DNA of 64,000 nt, from assembly GCF_030549525.1 (NCBI RefSeq), contig NZ_CP130831.1, forward strand, positions 3,745,501 to 3,809,500, written 5' to 3'. The position numbers and the translations under genes are program-made. This DNA comes from Stenotrophomonas sp. 704A1 (GTDB lineage: Bacteria > Pseudomonadota > Gammaproteobacteria > Xanthomonadales > Xanthomonadaceae). Numbering within the stretch: position 1 is the stretch's first letter; each line of letters begins with the position of its first letter. Below the pieces are notes generated by a model, which worked only from the letters and a program-made list of their open reading frames with translations, was not told where the DNA came from and did not search any database. This document shows, one piece after another, positions 49,827 to 62,098 of this stretch.

Positions 49827-50360
49827 TCATTGATCTTCCAGCGCGAGCGTGGCTGGACGTTCCAGCCAGCCACCCGCGCCATCCGGCACCAGTTCGATCA
49901 GCTCCACGCGGTCTTCGAAGACCGCGGTGACCCGCCCGTCGCTCTGCCCGAGGTAACCGCCGGGACGTACCCGGTAGGTCACCTTGTCCGGCCCCATCAC
50001 CAGGGCCACGGTGCCAGCACCGGTGCCGATGGTGCCGACCATGTCCAGCGCGTCCAGCGGGAAGCCCTCCATGGGCTCCTTGCGCCGGTTCGGGTCAGGA
50101 CGCAATCCCCCTGCGCCCTGCTGCGGATTGGTCCAGGCATCGGTGAACGGATCGCGCATGCCCTGCGCGGAATACTCGAAGGTCTCGAACTGCTGCATCA
50201 CCGGCAGCGGCTCCAGCGGCTGCGCCGGTCGCGCACGCTCGCTTTCGACCCACTTCTGCAGGTTGGGCGCATCACCCGGCGTGCTGGTCACGCCGCGGCC
50301 GCAGGCGGCCAGCAGCAGCACCGTCAACGCCATTCCTCCACGTGCGATGTACCTGCGCAT
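49827..50360 (-). CDS. pilP: Type IV pilus lipoprotein PilP
   Basis: Inner-membrane lipoprotein linking the PilMNO platform to the PilQ secretin; 177 residues. The lipobox is LLAAC (Cys 20). A flexible Pro/Gln-rich region to about 85 precedes the beta-sandwich domain (about 88-170) with the conserved LDALDMVGTIG and YRVRPGGYLGQSDGRV segments. The ATG at 50360 shares one base with the PilO stop (TGATG). It sits 21 bases upstream of pilQ. Confidence 0.94.
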   Translation of the reverse strand: MRRYIARGGMALTVLLLAACGRGVTSTPGDAPNLQKWVESERARPAQPLEPLPVMQQFETFEYSAQGMRDPFTDAWTNPQQGAGGLRPDPNRRKEPMEGFPLDALDMVGTIGTGAGTVALVMGPDKVTYRVRPGGYLGQSDGRVTAVFEDRVELIELVPDGAGGWLERPATLALEDQ

Positions 50361-51052
50361 CACTTCTTGCCCCCCTTGCCCTTGCCCTTGGCCTTGGCCT
50401 TCGCCTTGGCTTCAGCCTCGGCAACGGCCTGCTGCGCCTGCACTTCCTGCTCGTCAAGATAGCGGTAGGTCTTGACCGTGCCGGACAGCTCCAGCGCACC
50501 GGCGCGGATGTTGCCGCCGGTCTTGTCCTTCGGCTTGAGGTTGATGTCGTGCATGGTCAGGATCACCACCCGCGGCAACGAGGCCACGCCGCTGACGAAG
50601 GCGCCGAACTGGTGGTAGCTGCCCACCATCCGCAGCTTGATCGGCTTCTCGGCGTAGAACTCCTTGATCTGCTCCTGCTCCGGCTCGAACAGTTCGTTGG
50701 CCAGGCCGCTGGACAGCGCGGTCTGCGAGATGTCGATGATCAGGTCCGGCATTTCGGTCTTGCTCGGTAGCTGTCGCAGCATCTGCTGCAGCACCTGCTC
50801 CATCTGCGCCAGCTGCTGCTTCAACGGCTCCAGATTGACCGCGCGTTCCTGCTCCTTGGTGAACTCGGCGCGCAGCTGGACTTCCCGCGACTCCAGGTTG
50901 GCCAGTTCCTCGCGCTTGTCGCTGATCAGCAGCATCCACGCCAGGAACATGATCACCACGGCCAGCAGCGCACAGAAGACGATCTTGGCCTTCTGCGGCC
51001 AGTTGCCGATGTCGTTGAATTCCAGGTTCTTCAGCTCGACTTTCTTGCTCAT
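50360..51052 (-). CDS. pilO: Type IV pilus assembly protein PilO
   Basis: Inner-membrane protein of 230 residues that pairs with PilN. A cytoplasmic start (1-22), a transmembrane helix (about 24-44), a coiled coil (about 48-90) and a ferredoxin-like periplasmic domain (about 95-195) ending in YRYL. An extra Lys/Ala/Gly tail (about 208-230) is unusual and highly basic. The ATG at 51052 overlaps the PilN stop (ATGA). Confidence 0.95.
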   Translation of the reverse strand: MSKKVELKNLEFNDIGNWPQKAKIVFCALLAVVIMFLAWMLLISDKREELANLESREVQLRAEFTKEQERAVNLEPLKQQLAQMEQVLQQMLRQLPSKTEMPDLIIDISQTALSSGLANELFEPEQEQIKEFYAEKPIKLRMVGSYHQFGAFVSGVASLPRVVILTMHDINLKPKDKTGGNIRAGALELSGTVKTYRYLDEQEVQAQQAVAEAEAKAKAKAKGKGKGGKK

Positions 51053-51926
51053 GCGCGATCCCCCTGCAGCGGGGCGTGGAAGGCCTGCGGCGGCTGCGCC
51101 AGGCGACTGCCCTCGGGCTTGGCCGGGGCCGGCGTGGCGGCCGGGGCGGGCTTGGGCGCGGACGGGGCCGGCGCGGCAGGCGTGCTGCCCTGCGGTGCCG
51201 CGGCCGGAGCCGCCACCGGCGCAGGCGCTGCGCCCGGCGCGGTGGCCTCGGGTGCTGCGCTGAGCGGGGCAACGGTCGGTGCCGCCGCATCGGGACCGGC
51301 AACGCTGCCATCCGGATTCAGGCCCGGCGTGGTCTCTTCCTCGCTCTGCGCGGGCAGCTTCACCTTGACCTTGAACACGTACGGCAGGGCCTTGATGTCA
51401 GCCACCGGACCGGTTGCACGACCTTCCTTGTCCTTGTCCGGCGCACGCGCTTCGATGATGGACAGCTCCGGGTTGGTCATCCAGCCGGACACTTCCAGGT
51501 TGCGCATGTAGGCCGAAACGCGGGCGTTGGACTGGGTGCGACCTTCCAGGGTCAACACGTCGCCCTCCTGCTGCAGCGCGGTCAGCACCACGCCGTCGGG
51601 GATGGTGCGGACCAGTGCGTCGAACAGGTGGACCATCTGCGAGCGCTTGGCCTGCAGCTGCTCGATCACCTGCTTGCGCGCCAGCAGCCGGTTCTTCTGC
51701 TCGTCGAGCCGGTCGATCTCCTTGTTCTGCTCCTTGACCTTGTTGATCTCGGTCTGCAGATACGCGTTGCGGTCACTCTGGCCACTGACCTGCAGGTCGT
51801 AGTAGAACCAGATCGCCAGCGACAGCAGCAGGCCACCGATGGCGGCCATGCCCAGCATGGCGTAGAACTCGCGCTGGCGTTGCTTGCGCCGTTCGGCGCG
51901 CCAGGGCAGTAGATTGATGCGTGCCA

Positions 51927-51927
<1 letters not shown>
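51049..51927 (-). CDS. pilN: Type IV pilus assembly protein PilN
   Basis: Inner-membrane partner of PilO; 292 residues, longer than usual (about 180-200). The N-terminal INLLPWR motif (residues 4-10), which inserts into PilM, is intact. A transmembrane helix lies near 28-46, then a coiled coil (about 50-95) and a ferredoxin-like periplasmic domain (about 100-195). About 95 residues of Pro/Ala-rich, disordered tail follow. The ATG at 51927 shares one base with the PilM stop. Confidence 0.95.
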
Positions 51928-55632
<3,705 letters not shown>

Positions 55633-55638
55633 CGGTGA

Positions 55639-55911
55639 CGCCGGGCATGGCCCGGCGCTACCGGGTGCATCCGCCGGGCATGGCCCGGCGCTACCGGGTG
55701 CATCCGCCGGGCGTGGCCCGGCGCTACCGGGTGCATCCGCCGGGCATGGCCTGGCGCTACCGGGTGCATCCGCCGGGCATGGCCCGGCGCTACCGGGTAC
55801 ATTCGCCGGGCATGGCCCGGCGCTACCGGGTGCATCCGCCGGGCATGGCCCGGCGCTACCGGGACAGGTGGCGCACCGATGTGGCGTGGTAGCGCCGGGC
55901 CATGCCCGGCG
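55639..55911. repeat. Tandem SMAG (GTAG) palindrome array
   Basis: Seven head-to-tail copies of a 24-base palindromic unit with core CCGGGCATGGCCCGG start at 55639, 55672, 55705, 55738, 55771, 55804 and 55837. The period is exactly 33 bases, with 9-base spacers mostly GGGTGCATC. An eighth copy in the opposite orientation, GGTAGCGCCGGGCC, is at 55888-55911. Unit 3 has GTGG for ATGG, unit 4 has CCTGG for CCCGG, and the spacer before unit 6 reads GGGTACATT. The array starts 6 bases after the mrcA stop. Confidence 0.93.
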
Positions 55912-55996
55912 AGCGCAGCGGCGCTGTTCCGTCCACCCACGCAGATGTCACATCCCTGCGCTAGTCTGTAGCCAGGTCGCAACAGGGAGTTACCGC

Positions 55997-56641
55997 ATGC
56001 ACCGCGCCCGTCAGCATGCTGCCAGCCAGACCCGCGAGCGGCGCCACCGCCTCGCCCACGAAGCCGCCCGCCTGATGGCCGAAGGCGGCATCCGCGACTT
56101 CCACCAGGCCAAGCTCAAGGCCGCCAGCCGCCTCGGCATCCACGACGATGCGTCGCTGCCGCGCAATACCGAGATCGAAGACGCCCTGCGCGAGTACCAG
56201 CGCCTGTTCTCGGGCCCGCAGCACGGCAGCGAGCTGCAGCGGCGCCGCGAGTCTGCGCTGCGTGCGCTGGAGTTCCTGCACGGCTTCACCCCACGCCTGA
56301 CCGGGCCGGTGCTCGATGGCACCGCCGACACCCACAGCCCCGTGCAGTTGCACCTGCACAGCGACGACCCGGAAGCCGTGCACCGTTTCCTGGACGAACA
56401 CGGCATTCCAGCCGAGTCGCGCGTGCGCCGCTTGCGTCTGGACCGCGAGCGCAGCCTCGACGTGCCGGTCTGGGTATTCACCGCCGAAGAGCTGACCTTC
56501 GACCTGGCCGTGCTGCCTTACGACGCATTGCGTCAGGCGCCGTTGTCGCCGGTGGATGAGAAGCCGATGAAGCGCGCATCGGCCGCACAGCTGCGGCAGC
56601 TGCTGACCGATGCGGAAGTGACCGCCTATATCGCGGGCTGA
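55997..56641 (+). CDS. Conserved hypothetical protein, 214 aa
   Basis: Not confidently recognised. It has a helical, basic N-terminus (MHRARQHAASQTRERRHRLAHEAARLMAEGG, about 1-32), a block IRDFHQAKLKAASRLG, then a mixed alpha/beta C-terminal region (about 110-214). It lacks a signal peptide or membrane helix. Similar proteins in related genomes are, from memory, sometimes labelled nucleotidyltransferase, but I see no G-S-x-A-R-G motif of that fold, so I do not adopt the name. The ATG at 55997 has a CAGGGAG ribosome site. A -10-like TAGTCT lies 30 bases upstream. It converges with the 246-residue gene. Confidence 0.75.
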   Translation: MHRARQHAASQTRERRHRLAHEAARLMAEGGIRDFHQAKLKAASRLGIHDDASLPRNTEIEDALREYQRLFSGPQHGSELQRRRESALRALEFLHGFTPRLTGPVLDGTADTHSPVQLHLHSDDPEAVHRFLDEHGIPAESRVRRLRLDRERSLDVPVWVFTAEELTFDLAVLPYDALRQAPLSPVDEKPMKRASAAQLRQLLTDAEVTAYIAG

Positions 56642-56665
56642 GCGGGCGCGCGGCACAGCGCGGCG

Positions 56666-57406
56666 CTACCAGATCACCGGCTCCTTGATGGGGTCGGTCA
56701 GCAACCTTGGCAGCCACGGGGCCGGTGCCCGCTTCGGATACTCCACCATCATCCGCGCGTGCATCCGCTGCAGGTCGCCCAGCAGCCAGGTCTGGTAGTA
56801 GATGTCGTTGAAGGAGTCGGACCAGCCGCTCTTCACCCGCCCCCGCTCACCGCCGTTGAGGTTCGGCGTCAGGTGTGGCGGCATCTCCAGGATCGGCTCC
56901 AGCGCGCTGTTGATCGCCGCATTCTCCGCACTGGCTTTGCGCAGCAACGCGATACGGTCCTTCACCTGCCAGCAGTCATAGGGTGCACAGCCCCCCGTCG
57001 CCCCGATGTAGTCACCGATGTCGGCCAGCAGGTTGGCCCGCAACTGCCAGGCCACAGCGCTGTCCAGCGTGCGGCGCACCTGCAGCGTACGCCGCGTACT
57101 GGCCCGGATATCCGCGGGCGTAGTGAACTCCACGCCCCGCGGCGTACCGCCATGGCGCACCAGCACGATGCGGTGGATCGCCTCGTTGGTGATGCCCTCC
57201 ACCCGCAATGCGGCCGCTTCCGGGTGCACTCGCGGCGGCGGCACGCTCAGCGCCCGCCAGTGGTACCAGAGCAGCAGGATCAGGCACAGCGTTGCCGTGG
57301 CATGGACCAGTGTCCAGCGATCCATGTTGCGCGTGTAGTAGCGGTAGCGGGCACGCCACAGGTAATAGCGCCGATAGCTCATGAACACCCCCAGGACGTT
57401 GTACAT
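56666..57406 (-). CDS. Membrane protein of unknown function behind the trimeric autotransporter
   Basis: 246 residues. A basic, Tyr/Arg-rich cytoplasmic N-terminus (about 1-30, with FMSYRRYYLWRARYRYYT) precedes one transmembrane helix (about 32-50) and a soluble periplasmic domain (about 55-246) rich in Trp, Arg and acidic residues, with two Cys in GCAPYDC. The ATG at 57406 has GGGGAGAA 7-14 bases upstream. It begins 69 bases after the autotransporter stop on the same strand with no terminator between, so co-transcription is likely. Not recognised; a helper or anchor role for the autotransporter is inference from position. Its TAG stop lies within a degenerate SMAG-like GTAG sequence. Confidence 0.7.
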   Translation of the reverse strand: MYNVLGVFMSYRRYYLWRARYRYYTRNMDRWTLVHATATLCLILLLWYHWRALSVPPPRVHPEAAALRVEGITNEAIHRIVLVRHGGTPRGVEFTTPADIRASTRRTLQVRRTLDSAVAWQLRANLLADIGDYIGATGGCAPYDCWQVKDRIALLRKASAENAAINSALEPILEMPPHLTPNLNGGERGRVKSGWSDSFNDIYYQTWLLGDLQRMHARMMVEYPKRAPAPWLPRLLTDPIKEPVIW

Positions 57407-57475
57407 CGCGTTCTCCCCGATGAGGGCTGCGGCCTGGCCCGCGACACCGTGCCGGCCAGACCGCAGCAATGCGGA

Positions 57476-60400
57476 TTACCAGCCGATACCCACGCCTACG
57501 CCCAGGCTGCGTTCACCGCTGTTGGTGAACGCACCATTGAGGCTGAAGGTGGCCGAGCCCTTGTCGTTGAGCACGCGCTGGTAGCCCACCGCCATCGCCG
57601 ATTCGCCCTCGGCATAGCCCACGCCCGCGCCGAGGCGGTTGTAGGTGGCCAGGCCCGCGGTGTTCATCGCCATCGCGCTCTGCGCACTGTTCATCGCCGC
57701 CATGCGGTTGAAGCGCTTGTCCATCTTTTCCAGGCGACGATCCACCTCGCGCGAGATGCCATCGCTGTATTGGTTGGCGCGGGCCAGCATCTTTTCCAGT
57801 TCGGCGGTATCGACCTGCGGAGTCGGCTCCTTCGGCGCTTCCGGCGCGGCGTTGGGGGCGTTGCCGGAATCTGCCACGGTCGGCGTTTCGGCCGGCGGCG
57901 TGGGTGCCTCGGGTGCACCGGCGGCGTTGGCGGCAACGCGCGCCTGCGGCTGGTCGTCAATGCGCTGCTCCAGCCCATCCATGCGGCCATTGAGCTGCTG
58001 CTGTACGTCGTGCAGCTGCCCACCGTTGATGGCATCGCGGCTGCCCGCCGCAATGCGGCCATCAGCCAGGTTGGTCAGCACCGCACCCTGTGCGCCGGAC
58101 AGCGTGAGTTGGTTCAAACCATCAGCACGGATCGTGGTGTCCTGGAATGCTGAGCGCAGCTTGCCTTCCAGCGAGCCGACCCGTGCATCGGTCGCCACTA
58201 CAGCGCCATCCAAAGCGGTCAGCGCATCGCCGACGGTGCTGTGGTTGCTTCCTTGAATCGCGTAGGTGGGCGCGATGATGTTGCCACTGGCGTCGAGGCT
58301 GGCGCCGCCACCGAGGGTGGCTAAGGACTCGTTGAGCTGGGCAACCGTGGTGACGTCATGGTCAGCAGAACCCCGACCTACATTCACTAGCTTTCGGCGC
58401 AACGAGTCATTTCCAAATGAAACAGTCAGAGAATCTCTCGCAACAGATCCGTAGCCGATCGCGACACTGTTCATCGCCCTGGCTTCAACCCGGCTTTCAG
58501 CACCAATAGCCACGCCATGCTCTTGATTCACTGTAGCTCCCACTCCGAGAGCAAAGCCACTCTCCGCGTCATCAGCAACAAATGCAGCACGGCCCAGGGC
58601 AACTGAGTTCTTTCCCGATGCACGACTGTATGCACCGACTGCAACCCCGCCTTCACTGCCAATGGATGACTCGGCCGAATCGCCAATGGCTACCGAGATC
58701 AACCCAGCAGACGCTCCCTGCTGATCACCACCAGGACCAATAGAAAGAAACTTCGACCGCTGCGACATTTCATCAACGCGAGCATTCGTAGCAAACAACT
58801 GCCCACCATTCACCGCGTCCGTACTGACAGCCGAGCTGATATCTCCCGGACCAACACCCTTCACCACCGCACCTTCGAGATCAACCAGGGTCCGGTCAGC
58901 ATTGAACTTCACCACGCCCTCCAGATCCGGTTCGAAGCCATCAAAGTCGGTGCGCAGGCGGTCCAGATCCACGCGATGGTCAGCCAGGCGATCAGCGTGA
59001 TCCAGCAATTGCAGATCCTGGGCCTCGTTCCGCGCCTCGGCCACGCCTACGCGCTCGTTGCTGGCAAACAGCTGCTGACCCGTCACTGCATCGGTGCTCG
59101 ATGCGCTCAGGATGCCATTGGCGATGTTCTGGATGCGACGCCGCGCGCCATTCTTGTTGGACACGTCCAGTACGGTGCCGGTGTTCGCTGCGCCCAGGCG
59201 AACCTGCCCATTGGCCGACACCTGCCCGATCAGACCAGACACGGTACCCACCTGGCTGATGGCGCTGTCAGCCGCCGTCTTCGCGGCAGTTGCCGTGGAC
59301 TGTGCGGCGGTTACCGCCGTGTTGGTGGCATGCAGCTGCTGGCCGGTCACGGCATCGGTGCTTGATGCGCTGAGCGTAGCGTTGGCTACGTTGCTGATAC
59401 GGCGGGCAGCACCGTTCCTGTTGGCTACATCCAGCACGGTGCCGGTGTTCTGCGCACCGAGGCGCACACTACCACTGGCGGAGACCTGCCCGACCAGACC
59501 GGCCACTGTGGTCACCTGACCAAGGGCATTGTCTGCGGTCGTCTTCGCCGCGGTAGCGGTGCTGCTGACGCTGGCCAGCGTGGTGTTGGTCGCATACAGC
59601 TGCTTGCCGGTCACGGCATCGCTGCTGGTTGCGCTGAGCGTGCCATCGTTGACATTGACGATACGGCGCTTGACCGCAGCGTTGCCGACCGAAACCTGAT
59701 TGACATCCGTGGTACGCGACCCGCTGCCCAGTGCGAGGCTGCCGGCGAAGCTGGACACCGCGTCGTCACCCAGTGCAACCGCGTTTGGTGCAGAGGCCGT
59801 GGCATCCATGCCCATGGCAATGGAGCGATTGCCCACTGCCCTGGCCCGATAGCCAATGGCCGTGGCCGCATTCGCGCTCCAGCTGCCGGAGCCGATCGAT
59901 GTGGCACCCACCCCAGTGTTCTTCTCACCATCCTCGCCCACGCCTGCCCGCGCCTTCGGCCCCACAGCAACACTGTCACGGTTGTAGGCCGCGGCCGTGC
60001 CACCCAATGCAACACTGGCCGAATCTCCGCTGCCACCGGCCACCGCTGAACGCCCCAGTGCCAGTGCCTGCGCGTCCACACGGGCCGACACCGCATCTGC
60101 CACGCTCTTCGCTGCCGTTGCCGTGGTCCGCGCCGTTGCCACTGCAGTGTTGGTGGCATGCAGTTGCTTGCCGGCTACGGCTTCGGTGCTGGTGGTGCTG
60201 AGCGTGGCATCGGCCACTCCGGTCAACTTGCGGTTGGCGTTGGACCTGTTGCGGATGTCCAGTTGGGTCCCCGTGTTGTCACCGCCCACGCGTACGGCAC
60301 TGCTGGCCGAGGTCTGGGTGACCAGGCGCGTGTTGACCAGTGCCTGGTCGGCAGTGGTCTTGGCGGCATTGGCCATATTGGTCGCGGTGGTGACGTTCTG

Positions 60401-61315
60401 GTTGGTGGCATGCAGCTGCTTGCCGGTCACCGCGTCGGTACTGGTGGTGGACAGGCGCGCGTCTGCCACGTTGACGACTCTGCGCTTCGTGCTGCTGCTA
60501 CCCACAGAGACCGAGTTTGATTCGGTCGCCTCCGAGTCCAGGCCCAGCGCAACACTTCCGACCGCCAACGCCTTGGCGTGATGACCAAGGGCGACGCCAT
60601 TGTATTCAGCGCGCGCGTTTCCACCGAGCGCCACCGCACCCGAGTATCCGGCCGTTCCTGCAAAGGCATTGCCGCCGATGGCTATCCGCGCAATCCCCGC
60701 ACGGCTCTCCACCGTTTGTGAGCCACTACCAATGGCAATGGAGTTCTGCGAATACGCCCTTGCGTCGTTGCCAAGCGCGGTGGTTCCAATCCCGCTGGCA
60801 ATGGCACGAGCGCCGACACCGGTTGCGTAGCCGCCTCGCGAGACCTCCACACCGTAGCCAATGGCGGTATTGTTGTCGCCCTCCGCGGTAATCAAGCTGC
60901 CGTATGCAACCGATCGGTTTCCGCTCATGGAAGACCGCGACCCCAGCATCAACAACAGGTCACCACTGATGGTGGAATTGCGGTAGAGGTAGTCTGATGT
61001 CAGCGCATATTGGGAGTGTATCGGCGCAGTCGCAATTCCCATTGCGTCCTCCCTGCGCACCCCAATCCCGAACAGAATCGCGCCGACGCCATCGACTCCT
61101 TTCGGGGAAAAATACATCCCTGGATCGGCACTCTCATCCTCTTCGACAGGCATAACGTCAGCCGCAGCGGAGAATGCCATCAAGGCCGATGCAACAACCG
61201 GCAGCACGATTGCGCCGGATGAGGCGGCACGCTTGCCGCGCGCCGTGGCCAGCTCACTGGCCACGATCCAGCACTGCCGCGCAGTGCACCAGATACGACG
61301 ATGGATTCTGTTCAT
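57476..61315 (-). CDS. Trimeric autotransporter adhesin (YadA/Hia-like)
   Basis: Surface adhesin of 1279 residues that inserts as a trimer. MNRIHRRIWCTARQCWIVASELA is an extended signal peptide (ESPR type) followed by a hydrophobic core ending near 52. The head has YadA repeats such as NTAIGYGV, SIAIGSGSQT, AVALGGNA (about 130-260 and 435-560). Neck motifs of the STDAVTGKQLHATN type recur seven times (near 295, 380, 580, 665, 745, 860 and 1115), alternating with coiled-coil stalk. The C-terminal anchor (about 1205-1279) ends in VGVGIGW. Some segments are strikingly AT-richer than the repeats. The ATG at 61315 is the only signal-peptide-bearing start. Confidence 0.95.
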   Translation of the reverse strand: MNRIHRRIWCTARQCWIVASELATARGKRAASSGAIVLPVVASALMAFSAAADVMPVEEDESADPGMYFSPKGVDGVGAILFGIGVRREDAMGIATAPIHSQYALTSDYLYRNSTISGDLLLMLGSRSSMSGNRSVAYGSLITAEGDNNTAIGYGVEVSRGGYATGVGARAIASGIGTTALGNDARAYSQNSIAIGSGSQTVESRAGIARIAIGGNAFAGTAGYSGAVALGGNARAEYNGVALGHHAKALAVGSVALGLDSEATESNSVSVGSSSTKRRVVNVADARLSTTSTDAVTGKQLHATNQNVTTATNMANAAKTTADQALVNTRLVTQTSASSAVRVGGDNTGTQLDIRNRSNANRKLTGVADATLSTTSTEAVAGKQLHATNTAVATARTTATAAKSVADAVSARVDAQALALGRSAVAGGSGDSASVALGGTAAAYNRDSVAVGPKARAGVGEDGEKNTGVGATSIGSGSWSANAATAIGYRARAVGNRSIAMGMDATASAPNAVALGDDAVSSFAGSLALGSGSRTTDVNQVSVGNAAVKRRIVNVNDGTLSATSSDAVTGKQLYATNTTLASVSSTATAAKTTADNALGQVTTVAGLVGQVSASGSVRLGAQNTGTVLDVANRNGAARRISNVANATLSASSTDAVTGQQLHATNTAVTAAQSTATAAKTAADSAISQVGTVSGLIGQVSANGQVRLGAANTGTVLDVSNKNGARRRIQNIANGILSASSTDAVTGQQLFASNERVGVAEARNEAQDLQLLDHADRLADHRVDLDRLRTDFDGFEPDLEGVVKFNADRTLVDLEGAVVKGVGPGDISSAVSTDAVNGGQLFATNARVDEMSQRSKFLSIGPGGDQQGASAGLISVAIGDSAESSIGSEGGVAVGAYSRASGKNSVALGRAAFVADDAESGFALGVGATVNQEHGVAIGAESRVEARAMNSVAIGYGSVARDSLTVSFGNDSLRRKLVNVGRGSADHDVTTVAQLNESLATLGGGASLDASGNIIAPTYAIQGSNHSTVGDALTALDGAVVATDARVGSLEGKLRSAFQDTTIRADGLNQLTLSGAQGAVLTNLADGRIAAGSRDAINGGQLHDVQQQLNGRMDGLEQRIDDQPQARVAANAAGAPEAPTPPAETPTVADSGNAPNAAPEAPKEPTPQVDTAELEKMLARANQYSDGISREVDRRLEKMDKRFNRMAAMNSAQSAMAMNTAGLATYNRLGAGVGYAEGESAMAVGYQRVLNDKGSATFSLNGAFTNSGERSLGVGVGIGW

Positions 61316-61340
61316 GGTTCGTCCTTAACAAGCAAGGGAA

Positions 61341-61372
61341 AAGAAGCCCGTCGCAGCGCTGCGCTGCGACGG
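61341..61372 (-). terminator. Rho-independent terminator between pilus chaperone and autotransporter genes
   Basis: Minus-strand stem CCGTCGCAGCGC/GCGCTGCGACGG with a one-base loop offset, followed by a T-rich GCTTCTTTTCCC. It lies 11 bases past the chaperone stop and separates the chaperone-usher operon from the autotransporter. Confidence 0.7.
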
Positions 61373-61382
61373 ACCGTGCGCT

Positions 61383-62081
61383 TCAGAGCGCGAGGGCCTG
61401 CACGTGTTCGCGGTAGCCATCGCGGGTCAACCGATAGCGCAGCTGCAGGCGATGGCCGGGCGTCGGGGTAAAGGGCAACTGCAGGGATGCACCGGGGTAG
61501 AGGCTGCGCGAGACGTCATGGGCGGTGCAGGCGCCGGCCGCATCGCAGTCGGCCACGCTGGTCAGGCCCACGCGAAGCGTGCCGGCATTGACCAGGCTGT
61601 TGCCCTGCACGCGCACGTCCACGTGCCCGTTGGCCGGCACCACGTTCACCAGCGCCCCCCAGACCAGACTCATGCCCACCGCAGCACGGGTGGCCGGATC
61701 GTCCGGCTCTGCGTCATCAGGACCGCGCACACCTTCGAAGTACACGCGGTAGGCGGTTTCCTTCTCGACCGGCTGCAGTGGAATGACCCGGATCAGGCGA
61801 TTGCCGCCACCGGCCAGGGCGAACTTGCCCGGCGTGATGGCAATGGCAGCCTCGGCCGGCTCGATCTCGACTTCCTGCTCATCGGTACTGGCAGGGTCGT
61901 CGATGCGGCGAACGGTGGCCTGCACGTACTGCGCCGTGGTGGATTGCGAGTACACGCGGATCTGCGCGCCCTTGCGGGCCTCGACCGAGGTACGCATCGG
62001 ATGCACGGTGAGGTTGGCGTGGGCGGGCGCGACTGCAAGCAACAGCGCGCAGGTGAACAGGCAGGACAAGGCGGGATGCAT
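61383..62081 (-). CDS. Fimbrial chaperone of the alternate (CS1/alpha) type
   Basis: Periplasmic pilus chaperone, 232 residues. The signal peptide ends APAHA-N. The first Ig-like domain has NLTVHPMRTSVEARKGAQIRVYSQS and TPGKFALAGGGNRLIRVIPL, which match the subunit-capping strands; the second domain (about 130-232) includes LVWGALVNVVPANGHVDVRVQG. Pattern and context fit CfaA/CblB-like chaperones rather than FimC-like ones. The ATG at 62081 is preferred because GGAG stands 6 bases upstream; a GTG at 62102 overlapping the adhesin stop is possible. A terminator follows 11 bases after the stop. Confidence 0.85.
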   Translation of the reverse strand: MHPALSCLFTCALLLAVAPAHANLTVHPMRTSVEARKGAQIRVYSQSTTAQYVQATVRRIDDPASTDEQEVEIEPAEAAIAITPGKFALAGGGNRLIRVIPLQPVEKETAYRVYFEGVRGPDDAEPDDPATRAAVGMSLVWGALVNVVPANGHVDVRVQGNSLVNAGTLRVGLTSVADCDAAGACTAHDVSRSLYPGASLQLPFTPTPGHRLQLRYRLTRDGYREHVQALAL

Positions 62082-62098
62082 GGTGGGCTCCATCGGCT

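Noticed and set aside
47676..50462. 928-codon open frame on the plus strand
   Set aside because: Antisense to pilQ and pilP; low-complexity translation, no start signals.
55635..55892. Open frame with a repeated PGMARRYRVHP peptide
   Set aside because: It is simply the SMAG array read in frame: 33 bases is a multiple of three. No ribosome site and no independent evidence of translation.
58976..61222. Several open frames on the plus strand across the autotransporter
   Set aside because: They follow the repeated neck segments of the minus-strand gene and have no family resemblance.
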